From assembly GCA_913052545.1 (NCBI GenBank), contig CAJXEF010000015.1, positions 1 through 20,913 of the forward strand: a DNA stretch of 20,913 nucleotides. Direction: 5' to 3'. Shown here piece after piece: positions 14,523 through 20,913 of the stretch. Under the pieces are notes generated by a model. That model searched no databases and was not told the origin of the DNA. It worked only from the letters and a program-made list of their open reading frames with translations. A program made the position numbers and the translations under genes. This DNA comes from an uncultured Chloroflexota bacterium (GTDB lineage Bacteria; Chloroflexota; Dehalococcoidia; UBA3495). Every line of letters starts with the position of its first letter. The first letter of the stretch is position 1.

Positions 14523-15354
14523 AAGATTGACTAATAAATTTGAAAACAAGCCATATCCATCAAACCCTGATTTCCGAATATGGCAAACCCTTGGTTGGTT
14601 AACTACCACTATTTATGTAATCTTCATAGTATTACCTATGGCCGCTCTGTTGATCCGTGGGTTACAACAGGAAACCCTTTTCATGAGCGCAACAAGCCAG
14701 ACAGCTCTCCAAGCTATTAAGGTATCACTAATTACAAGCGGATCGAGTATGTTAGTGATAATCATCATCTGCACACCATTCGCCCATCTTTTAGCACATA
14801 ACAATTCAAGGTTTTTAAAACAAATCGATGTACTCGTAGAACTGCCAATCTTGTTACCCCCGGTAGTCGCTGGAGTTGCCATGCTAATGGCGTTCGGAAG
14901 GCAAGGTTTACTAGGCGAAATATTATCAGAACTGGGTATATCGATCCCTTTCACTACAATGGCCGTAATTTTCGCTCAAATATTCGTTGGGGCTCCTTTT
15001 TATATACGGGCGGCGAAACTTGGGTTTCAGGCAATCCCCAGAAGTTATCAAGAGGTCTCCCATACTTTAGGGAAATCTCCTTGGAAAACTTTTTGGCTCA
15101 TGACATTGCCTTTAGCCCGGACCCCCATTTTGACAGGGTTAATACTAGCCTGGGCTCGAGCATTATCTGAATTCGGCGCCACAATAATGTTCGCAGGAAA
15201 CTTAATGGGAAAAACTCAAACATTACCGTTAGCCATCATGACAACTATGGAAGGTAGCTTAGATACAGCGCTCGCATTGTCAGTACTTTTACTCATTGGT
15301 GCTACGCTAGTTCTGATAATGTTAAGCTGGATAACGCATCGGCGGTGGCAATGA
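14515..15354 (+). CDS. modB: molybdate ABC transporter permease ModB
   Basis: A 279-residue membrane permease of the molybdate importer. Hydrophobic segments lie at about 30-48, 65-90, 108-128, 146-165, 203-222 and 252-272. The cytoplasmic EAA loop that docks on ModC is QEVSHTLGKSPWKTFWLMTLP (about 179-199), and EFGATIMFAGN (219-229) is the family signature. The start is TTG 14515, which overlaps the end of modA by eight bases, a sign of translational coupling; a downstream TTG at 14527 is an alternative and would remove four residues. The 3' end overlaps modC. Confidence 0.92.
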   Translation: MNKRLTNKFENKPYPSNPDFRIWQTLGWLTTTIYVIFIVLPMAALLIRGLQQETLFMSATSQTALQAIKVSLITSGSSMLVIIIICTPFAHLLAHNNSRFLKQIDVLVELPILLPPVVAGVAMLMAFGRQGLLGEILSELGISIPFTTMAVIFAQIFVGAPFYIRAAKLGFQAIPRSYQEVSHTLGKSPWKTFWLMTLPLARTPILTGLILAWARALSEFGATIMFAGNLMGKTQTLPLAIMTTMEGSLDTALALSVLLLIGATLVLIMLSWITHRRWQ

Positions 15355-16487
15355 ACGAAATTTTTACTGAAACCCAAACCAAGGGAGTGGCTGGATGGAT
15401 ACTTTGTCAACTCGGAGATTTCCTATTAGAAGTAGACTTGGCAGTGCTTCCCGGACAAGTCTTGGTTCTATTCGGGCCATCGGGATCAGGCAAAACTACC
15501 ACGCTTCGAACTGTAGCTGGATTAATTAAACCGCAGGAAGGTAATATTAAACTCGGGCCCAGGGTAATTTACGATAGTGGCACAGATATCTGGGTGCCTA
15601 GCCATCTAAGGAAATTAGGATACCTTACTCAGGACAACAATCTTTTTCCTCATCTCGATGTTTCACGAAACATTGGGTACGGAATTTCGCGAGCTTTGGC
15701 AACATCTAAAAACGATATAATTGATTATTATGTAAATATTTTCAACTTAGACGGATTGGAGAAAAGATACCCAAACGAACTTTCAGGAGGTCAACAACAA
15801 CGGGTCTCGTTAGCGAGAGCCCTCGCCACCAATCCCGAAGCCTTATTATTAGATGAGCCATTTTCCTCCCTAGATAATGAACTCAAACGAACCTTAAGAA
15901 CTGAACTCCGGAATATGCTTTCCAATAGCGATTTACCAACTATTTTGGTTACCCATGATATAGAAGAAGCTTTAACAATGGGAGACGTAGTGCAGGTGTT
16001 GGATAATGGTAAAACAATCAGCAAAGGTTCACCTGTAGACATATTGGGGCAACCGCCCCAAGAAAGGGTGGCAAGACTAGTCGGTGTAGAAAACATCATT
16101 CAAATGCAAGTCCATAGTCGAAATGCCTTGGATGGAGTCATGGTTTGCCAGCTATCCAATAATAATGGCCCCGAGAAGGATCATTTATCAATAGAAATTC
16201 CTCTTGGTGAATTTAGCATCGGCCAATCTTTGAATATTGGAGTACGTGCTTCCGACATAATTCTATCGAAAGCACGTTTCTATGAATCTTCGGCTCGCAA
16301 TCAAATTCCAGGAGCAGTCAGAGCAATCGAAATTAGGCCTCCCGGGTATCGCATATCCTTAGACTGTGAAGGTCTTTTGTTACACTGCCAGATTACAGGA
16401 AGTTCTAAAGACGAAATGGATATTCAAATTGGACAAGATCTTTGGGCAATATTCAAAGCGTCTTCTTGTTTTGTTGTATCAGATTAG
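15351..16487 (+). CDS. modC: molybdate ABC transporter ATP-binding protein ModC
   Basis: The ATPase of the molybdate importer. Counting from ATG 15351 (378 residues): Walker A GPSGSGKTT near 42-50, Q-loop Gln near 94, signature LSGGQQQRVSLARA near 144-157, Walker B LLLDEP near 165-170, switch His near 202. The C-terminal third (about 285-378) fits the TOBE/Mop domain that senses molybdate. ATG 15351 overlaps the modB stop as ATGA, a typical coupled start, and is preferred to the in-frame GTG six bases earlier. The set A-B-C is complete and probably one mRNA. Confidence 0.93.
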   Translation: MNEIFTETQTKGVAGWILCQLGDFLLEVDLAVLPGQVLVLFGPSGSGKTTTLRTVAGLIKPQEGNIKLGPRVIYDSGTDIWVPSHLRKLGYLTQDNNLFPHLDVSRNIGYGISRALATSKNDIIDYYVNIFNLDGLEKRYPNELSGGQQQRVSLARALATNPEALLLDEPFSSLDNELKRTLRTELRNMLSNSDLPTILVTHDIEEALTMGDVVQVLDNGKTISKGSPVDILGQPPQERVARLVGVENIIQMQVHSRNALDGVMVCQLSNNNGPEKDHLSIEIPLGEFSIGQSLNIGVRASDIILSKARFYESSARNQIPGAVRAIEIRPPGYRISLDCEGLLLHCQITGSSKDEMDIQIGQDLWAIFKASSCFVVSD

Positions 16488-16537
16488 TTTTTATGAACGA
16501 GTAACGCCCAATACTTTAAATACTTGAGAGGCAAGAT

Positions 16538-17194
16538 ATGGACGGCTTTACAGCTGTGATTTTCGACATGGACGGAGTACTGGTTGACAGCGAACCTTTA
16601 TATTTAAAGGCAATAAACAACCTTCTAACCGCACTAGGCGTAAGCCCCGTTACCGATTACGAAAATGAATCCATATTGATAGGTACCACGGTTGACGAAA
16701 CATGGAACCTACTCATCAAGATGCGCTCGTTGCCTGGAACCATCAATACCTATCTGGACAAATACGACAACCATGTTAAGGAAGTTCTCAAATCTGATCT
16801 TGTTCCACGCCCTGGCGTTAAAACATTAATTGACGAATGTTCCAAAAGAGGCATACCTAAAGCAGTAGCCTCATCTTCTCTCAGGGAATGGGTCCATTTG
16901 AAGCTAGATACCATAAACTTACAGGACAGATTCGACGTGGTTCTTGGTGGGGACGATGTGCAAAAAGGTAAACCCGAGCCCGATATTTATTTAATGGCTG
17001 CGGAAAAGCTTCAGAAGAGCCCTTCCCAGTGTATTGCCATAGAAGATAGCCCTGTAGGAATTTCTGCAGCGGTCGATGCAGGCATATATACCATCGCAGT
17101 CCTGACCGAATCTACTAAAAACCTGGATCTAAGCAAGGCTAATGAGATAATCGAGACCCTGGAATATTTCGACTATGGCATACTCCGGGCATAA
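16538..17194 (+). CDS. HAD-superfamily phosphatase (beta-phosphoglucomutase-like)
   Basis: A 218-residue HAD subfamily IA hydrolase. Motif I FDMDGVLVDSEP (9-20) supplies the nucleophile Asp10 and acid Asp12; motif II ASSS (111-114); motif III Lys144 in GKPEPDIY; motif IV IEDSPVGI (168-175). The cap domain inserted after motif I (about 20-85) is alpha-helical, as in PGM-like phosphatases, which act on sugar phosphates or 2-phosphoglycolate. GAGAGG lies upstream of the ATG. It follows modC by 50 bases on the same strand and may be co-transcribed, though a link to molybdate is not evident. Substrate unknown. Confidence 0.9.
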   Translation: MDGFTAVIFDMDGVLVDSEPLYLKAINNLLTALGVSPVTDYENESILIGTTVDETWNLLIKMRSLPGTINTYLDKYDNHVKEVLKSDLVPRPGVKTLIDECSKRGIPKAVASSSLREWVHLKLDTINLQDRFDVVLGGDDVQKGKPEPDIYLMAAEKLQKSPSQCIAIEDSPVGISAAVDAGIYTIAVLTESTKNLDLSKANEIIETLEYFDYGILRA

Positions 17195-17207
17195 GATCAG
17201 TGTGATC
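17195..17207. terminator. small hairpin in the convergent gap
   Basis: GATCA-GTG-TGATC directly follows the HAD stop codon in a 33-base gap between convergent genes. The stem is only five pairs and is followed by AAAAA rather than Ts on the plus strand; on the minus strand the SCO1664-side transcript would meet TTTTT before it. A weak candidate. Confidence 0.25.
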
Positions 17208-17227
17208 ATAAAAACGAACGTCAAGAA

Positions 17228-17929
17228 TTACCCTCGTCTTCTACCAGGTAAGCCCGGAAACGAGCCGTCCCCAAGAACCCATTCTAATCTGCGATGAAGG
17301 GAGCTTATTTCTTCTGGCATTAGTAACTCCAACAAATCCAGGATACGTCCCTGTGGAGATTCCAACGATTTCATGAAATCCAGTAGAGTCTTCAAAAGAT
17401 GCTCAGGTATTGGGTCACCCGCGAAATCCCATATGACCGTCCTGATTTTGGTATCCGCATGAAAAGTCAGACCTTGATCAATACCCCATAGTTTGCCGTC
17501 CGGATCTTTTAACACATGCCCTGCTTTACGATCCGTGTTGTTGGCAACTAAATCAAAACAGGCGAACTGCTTAAGTTGATCCGCACTACTCTCGTCCAAG
17601 TCGTAATAATCTTCCTTCGGGTTATGCTCAACGAAATGTTGTACAGAGCCAACACCATGCGGACCATCACGGATAAGAGTATAAGGTATGAAATCCCAAC
17701 CCAATATCTCACTTAATAAATAAGCTGCACATTCGCGTTTATAAAGGGTTCCCGATGGAAAATCCCAAAGCGGTATCTCTCCCTTACGAGGCTTATAAAT
17801 AGCATACCCGTTGTTGCCATCTAATCGAAGCTCTACTAGGAAAGTGTAGTTTGAGCCAGCGGGAGTGAGCTCACAGGATACTATTTCACCCCGCTCCAAT
17901 AATGTAAGTTGAGAATGTGTTAGATCCAA
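17228..17929 (-). CDS. SCO1664-family protein (kinase-like fold)
   Basis: A 233-residue member of the SCO1664 (TIGR03843) family, a conserved protein distantly related to PI3/4-kinase-like and HipA-like folds. Key stretches: YAIYKPRKGEIPLWDFPSG (42-60, with Lys46 as a candidate ATP contact), ECAAYLLSEILGW, IRDGPHGVGSVQHFV, FDLVANNTDRKAGH (125-138, catalytic-loop-like), and LWGIDQGLTFH (147-157, metal-binding Asp151). Kinase activity is not established. The start is TTG 17929: a stop codon lies three codons upstream and no ATG is available near the N-terminus; an AGGA is almost adjacent to the TTG, so the exact start is unsure. It follows the DUF3090 gene by 28 bases, the usual family neighbour. 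Confidence 0.88.
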   Translation of the reverse strand: MDLTHSQLTLLERGEIVSCELTPAGSNYTFLVELRLDGNNGYAIYKPRKGEIPLWDFPSGTLYKRECAAYLLSEILGWDFIPYTLIRDGPHGVGSVQHFVEHNPKEDYYDLDESSADQLKQFACFDLVANNTDRKAGHVLKDPDGKLWGIDQGLTFHADTKIRTVIWDFAGDPIPEHLLKTLLDFMKSLESPQGRILDLLELLMPEEISSLHRRLEWVLGDGSFPGLPGRRRG

Positions 17930-17957
17930 TCCTAGCTACTCTGCCGACCGCATCTAA

Positions 17958-18482
17958 TCAACCACTTTCCATTACGGCGTGACCATTAGCCCTAGGACAA
18001 ACATGTCCCTCTGGATCAATCGGTAGACCGCAGAGGAAACATGGCGGCCGACCAGAAGCGCATATGCGTTGCGCATCTTCAGAAAGAGCATGCGATTGCG
18101 GGATAGTTAATCCACAACTTACAGATGTACCTGAGCTTTCCTCTTCATCAGCCTCATGAGCCTCTAAATGAAAACCATTAAGATCAGTATCGTATTTAAG
18201 AAGAAGTTGTCTGGCTTTAAATTCTAGGGAAACATCATCTCCCGACCATTCTGTAAAACCAGTCAAGGGGGGATTAGTATCCTGTTCGTTAGAGAACCGG
18301 CGTACGCCCTCACCAAGAGCGACACTTAGCTGAAATAATTGTTCTTTTTCAAGCCAGACCGTCACGATAGCTCGGCCAGACTTCAGAACTAGCCGAAAGG
18401 TACGTTTGCCAGGCTCTCCAAAAGTTTCAGCATCTATGCTTGAAAGAAATCCCAGTGGGTACTCGATTGATTTTGACTCCAT
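17958..18482 (-). CDS. DUF3090-family protein with C-terminal zinc-binding motif
   Basis: A 174-residue protein of DUF3090 (TIGR03847). An N-terminal beta-rich domain (RTFRLVLKSGRAIVTVWLEK, then EQLFQLSVALGEGV) is followed by an acidic linker (about 108-120, ADEEESSG) and the diagnostic tail CASGRPPCFLCGLPIDPEGH followed by VCPRANGH. There Cys148, Cys151, His160 and Cys162 are plausible zinc ligands. In actinobacteria and some Chloroflexota the gene travels with SCO1664 and a histidine-phosphatase gene; here the SCO1664 gene follows by 28 bases, but the phosphatase is absent from the window. Function unknown. The ATG at 18482 lies six bases after a likely -10 element. Confidence 0.9.
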   Translation of the reverse strand: MESKSIEYPLGFLSSIDAETFGEPGKRTFRLVLKSGRAIVTVWLEKEQLFQLSVALGEGVRRFSNEQDTNPPLTGFTEWSGDDVSLEFKARQLLLKYDTDLNGFHLEAHEADEEESSGTSVSCGLTIPQSHALSEDAQRICASGRPPCFLCGLPIDPEGHVCPRANGHAVMESG

Positions 18483-18488
18483 ATTCCT

Positions 18489-18517
18489 ATCTTAATCGGC
18501 TAATGAGCAACTGACAA
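18489..18517 (-). promoter_or_regulatory. promoter of the DUF3090-SCO1664 unit, near-leaderless
   Basis: On the minus strand, TTGTCA (18517-18512, five of six matches) and TAAGAT (18494-18489) are exactly 17 bases apart. Only six bases (AGGAAT) separate the -10 from the ATG at 18482, so the transcript would begin at or beside the start codon. Confidence 0.5.
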
Positions 18518-18600
18518 GAGCTAAGAATGGAAACTCTAAGCCTTCAGTTATCTATTGACACGAATCTCTTAATAGCTACTTAGCTACCTTAACCCTATCA

Positions 18601-18612
18601 GGCTGATCAGCC
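18601..18612. repeat. perfect 12-bp palindrome GGCTGATCAGCC
   Basis: Lies in the 208-base gap between gnd and the DUF3090 promoter, about 80 bases past the gnd stop codon. It could be a protein site or a weak terminator stem for gnd (no T-run directly after it). The rest of the gap shows only a short direct repeat (TTAGCTAC twice, near 18580-18595). Confidence 0.35.
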
Positions 18613-18690
18613 ACTGTTTGCCAAATATCTTTTTGAGTTCTGAATTTAACCTAAAGTTACTAAGTTCTATTTCAATTTATATCCTAATAG

Positions 18691-19611
18691 TTAACCTTCA
18701 CTTTTACTAATTTCTTGAATTGCATGACCTCCAAATTGATATCTCAAGGCGGCGAGCAGTCTGCCACTAAATGGTTGTTCCTGACGAGAACGAAACCTTT
18801 GCTGCAAGGCTGCAGTTATAACTGGTATAGGCACACCCAAATCAACTGACTCTTGTACAGTCCATCGACCTTCTCCTGAATCCGCAACGTACGAGGATAC
18901 ATTTTCTAAGCTAGCGTCTTCGTCTAATGCCCGGGATACCAAATCTAGCAGCCAAGACCGTACGACACTCCCATACCTCCAAGTGTGGGCTATTTGACTA
19001 ATGTTAAAATCGAATTCATCCTTGGACCTGAGCAACTCGAATCCTTCGGCATAGGCTTGCATTAAACCGTACTCCACGCCGTTATGAACCATTTTCACGA
19101 AATGTCCGGCACCCGAAGGGCCAGCATACATATACCCTAGATTTGGGGCCGGAGCGAGAGTTTTTAAAATGGGTTCAATATGAATAAATATGTCCTCATC
19201 CCCACCCACCATCAAAGAATATCCATCAGATAACCCCCAAATACCACCGCTAATCCCGACATCGATTAAATGAATTCCATAACCCGACAACTTGGAGGAT
19301 CGCATCTGAGTGTCTTTATAATTGGTATTTCCACCATCTATTAAAACATCCCCCGGATTTAGATAGGCTATCAACCCATCTAATACATCGTCCGTCGGTT
19401 TTCCATTGGGTAACATAATCCATACAATTTTTGGGCTAACTAAATTATCAACTACCTCCTTTATTGAGGAAGCTCCTATGGCTCCTTGGGATCGACTGTT
19501 TTCAATCGCCTGGGCATTAACATCATAAACAACAAGTTGATGCCCACCCAACAACAGCCGCTGGGCCATGTTCCCTCCCATTCTCCCTAACCCGATCATT
19601 CCCAGCTTCAT
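18691..19611 (-). CDS. gnd: 6-phosphogluconate dehydrogenase (decarboxylating), short NAD-type
   Basis: A 306-residue Gnd that oxidises 6-phosphogluconate to ribulose 5-phosphate and CO2. The Rossmann motif is GLGRMG at 7-12; IDGGNTNY at 91-98 binds substrate; GISGGIWGLSDGYSLMVGGD lies at 119-138; and GAGHFVKMVHNGVEYGLMQA (167-186) holds the catalytic Lys173 and Glu180 with the seven-residue spacing of the family. The tail has SRQEQPFSGRLLAALRYQFGGH. At about 300 residues it belongs to the short YqeC/GntZ-like type, usually NAD-dependent, not the 470-residue NADP enzymes. AGGAG lies before the ATG. It is 159 bases downstream of the Acr3 gene and probably transcribed separately. Confidence 0.93.
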   Translation of the reverse strand: MKLGMIGLGRMGGNMAQRLLLGGHQLVVYDVNAQAIENSRSQGAIGASSIKEVVDNLVSPKIVWIMLPNGKPTDDVLDGLIAYLNPGDVLIDGGNTNYKDTQMRSSKLSGYGIHLIDVGISGGIWGLSDGYSLMVGGDEDIFIHIEPILKTLAPAPNLGYMYAGPSGAGHFVKMVHNGVEYGLMQAYAEGFELLRSKDEFDFNISQIAHTWRYGSVVRSWLLDLVSRALDEDASLENVSSYVADSGEGRWTVQESVDLGVPIPVITAALQQRFRSRQEQPFSGRLLAALRYQFGGHAIQEISKSEG

Positions 19612-19664
19612 AAATAACTCCTGATCATAGTTTAATATCGCCTTTTCAAAACAGTCGATATCTG

Positions 19665-19680
19665 TGATATGAATATATCA
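19665..19680. repeat. inverted repeat TGATAT-GAAT-ATATCA in the gnd upstream region
   Basis: A 6-bp perfect dyad, about 55 bases ahead of the gnd start on the minus strand, in the 159-base gap after the Acr3 gene. It could be an operator for gnd. No strong promoter hexamers are seen beside it. Confidence 0.25.
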
Positions 19681-19770
19681 GGCCATACGCCATTCCCTAA
19701 CAAACCCAATCCCAACCAGCTACAGTAGTCTAACCATAATGTTTAATAAACCAATTAATCAATAATTACA

Positions 19771-20841
19771 TTAGACTAACGTCTTGCGAAAAAATCGGCT
19801 ATCAATCCGTAGTGCAACATTTACCAACCCAATAAGTACCGGGACTTCCACTAGCGGCCCCACGACTGCTGCCATAGCTTGACCCGACCCAATCCCAAAT
19901 ACTCCTATGGCCACAGCAATAGCTAGTTCAAAATTATTACCGGATGCTGTGAAAGCTACACTAGTACTTTGGGGATAACTCGCACCAAGCTTCTTCCCCA
20001 TGTAAAAGGAACTAAAGAACATTATCACGAAATATAATGCCAATGGGGCCGCAATCCTAACCACGTCCCCAGGTAATTGAAGAATCACATCACCTTTTAG
20101 CGAAAACATCACAACTATAGTAAACAATAACGCTATAAGAGCTACAGGGCTAATTTTGGGAATAAATATATCGCTAAACCACACCGACCCTTTAGTGCTC
20201 AGCAGAAAATAACGGGTACAAAATCCACATACGAACGGTATCCCCAGATAAATCCCTACGCTACGAGCAATATCCCAAATCGAAATACCGACTTGTAAGC
20301 CTTCCAAACCAAATAAAGGCGGCAAAACTGTAATGAAAAAGAACGCGTATATCGAGTAGAACAGTATCTGAAATATCGAATTTAATGCCACTAATCCGGC
20401 TGCGTATTGATTATCCCCTTGCGCCAACTCATTCCATATCATTACCATGGCTATACATCTAGCCAACCCAATCAGAATCAGTCCTGTCATCAACTCTGGA
20501 AAATCTCTTAAAAACAAAATTGCTAATAAAAACATTAGAACTGGACCAAATATCCAATTTTGAGCCAACGACAATACTAATATTTTCCAGTCCCTGAACA
20601 CTGCCCCAAGGTCTTCATAGCGAACTTTACTGAGGGGAGGATACATCATCATAATCAAGCCAATTGCCAAGGGTAGAGAAGTATCACCAACTGTCGCGAG
20701 ATCATTCAAATGCTTGATGCTTGGCCACCAATATCCTATAGATAATCCCAGAACCATTGATAAAAAAATCCAAACGGTTAGGAATCGATCCAATACAGAT
20801 AATTGTTTAAGCCTGATAGACTTGCTTAAGTCTCCCGACAC
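19771..20841 (-). CDS. acr3: ACR3-family arsenite efflux transporter
   Basis: A 356-residue inner-membrane carrier that exports arsenite (and sometimes antimonite) using the proton-motive force. About ten hydrophobic segments span residues 20-345. Cys129 in [19 protein letters not shown] (125-143) and Glu305 in [20 protein letters not shown] (297-316) are the two residues known to be needed in this family, and the numbering happens to match that reported for a Corynebacterium Acr3, as I recall. The C-terminus [18 protein letters not shown] is typical. The start is GTG 20841 with GAGGTG just upstream. No arsR or arsC is visible; the region upstream lies outside the window. Confidence 0.93.
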   Translation of the reverse strand: MSGDLSKSIRLKQLSVLDRFLTVWIFLSMVLGLSIGYWWPSIKHLNDLATVGDTSLPLAIGLIMMMYPPLSKVRYEDLGAVFRDWKILVLSLAQNWIFGPVLMFLLAILFLRDFPELMTGLILIGLARCIAMVMIWNELAQGDNQYAAGLVALNSIFQILFYSIYAFFFITVLPPLFGLEGLQVGISIWDIARSVGIYLGIPFVCGFCTRYFLLSTKGSVWFSDIFIPKISPVALIALLFTIVVMFSLKGDVILQLPGDVVRIAAPLALYFVIMFFSSFYMGKKLGASYPQSTSVAFTASGNNFELAIAVAIGVFGIGSGQAMAAVVGPLVEVPVLIGLVNVALRIDSRFFRKTLV

Positions 20842-20913
20842 AGCACCTCAATAATTGAAAAAACGGCTGTAAATGGGATGGAGGGAAATATACGCTACAA
20901 AAGATCGCCTTGA

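Noticed and set aside
19726..19778. 8-bp inverted repeat TAGTCTAA/TTAGACTA around the acr3 stop codon
   Set aside because: The loop is 37 bases and AT-rich, one arm overlaps the coding end, and there is no T-run; chance is likely.
20842..20913. Possible 3' end of another minus-strand gene upstream of acr3
   Set aside because: One frame is open to a TAA inside acr3 (ending LLRCCRET), but too little sequence is visible to separate coding from chance.
1..20913. tRNA genes, CRISPR arrays, insertion sequences
   Set aside because: Gaps were read on both strands; no T-loop-like motif with cloverleaf arms, no regularly spaced repeats, and no transposase or integrase motifs were found.

Overview
The window reads as ordinary, gene-dense chromosome from a free-living bacterium. 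Base composition is moderate, slightly AT-rich by eye. The gene content (a luciferase-like flavin monooxygenase, an SDR dehydrogenase, an ATP-dependent hydantoinase/oxoprolinase pair, the SCO1664/DUF3090 pair, an NAD-type Gnd and an Acr3 arsenite pump) best fits a Chloroflexota lineage such as marine SAR202. That assignment is inference from content only; no rRNA or tRNA gene is present to test it. I see no phage, transposon, CRISPR array or integrase.

Layout. 1-5.5 kb holds the tail of an alpha/beta hydrolase, a flavin-dependent monooxygenase followed by a long hairpin, an RsuA/RluB-type pseudouridine synthase, an SDR (minus strand), a small orphan ORF next to a possible broken coding remnant, a coiled-coil lipoprotein followed by a small cupin, and a minus-strand jelly-roll-like protein. 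5.7-7.8 kb holds dnaN (minus), without dnaA, recF or gyrB beside it, divergent from an AlaX-type alanyl-tRNA editing protein. 7.9-12.5 kb is a probable operon: hydantoinase A subunit, a PIG-L type zinc deacetylase, hydantoinase B subunit. 12.5-13.4 kb holds a small Cys/His protein with a structured leader, ending at a clear intrinsic terminator shared with a convergent Lin0512-family gene. 13.7-17.2 kb is modABC followed by a HAD phosphatase. 17.2-20.8 kb is all on the minus strand: SCO1664-family protein, DUF3090 protein, Gnd and Acr3.

How the genes work together. The clearest units are molybdate uptake (lipoprotein ModA, permease ModB, ATPase ModC, with overlapping or abutting reading frames) and the amide or cyclic-amide hydrolysis operon (HyuA, PIG-L, HyuB). 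The SCO1664/DUF3090 pair is a known co-occurring set of unknown function. Other genes look like singletons: housekeeping (dnaN, pseudouridine synthase, AlaX, gnd) or stress and catabolic (Acr3, SDR, monooxygenase).

The most unusual points are: modA appears to start at an AUA codon, the only way to recover its lipoprotein signal peptide; a PIG-L deacetylase sits inside a hydantoinase operon; an operator-like 15-bp dyad lies just after an extended -10 promoter at 12.57-12.61 kb; the DUF3090 promoter is placed so as to give a nearly leaderless mRNA; and there are long hairpins without U-tracts downstream of two genes. I found no convincing wholly new multi-gene system.
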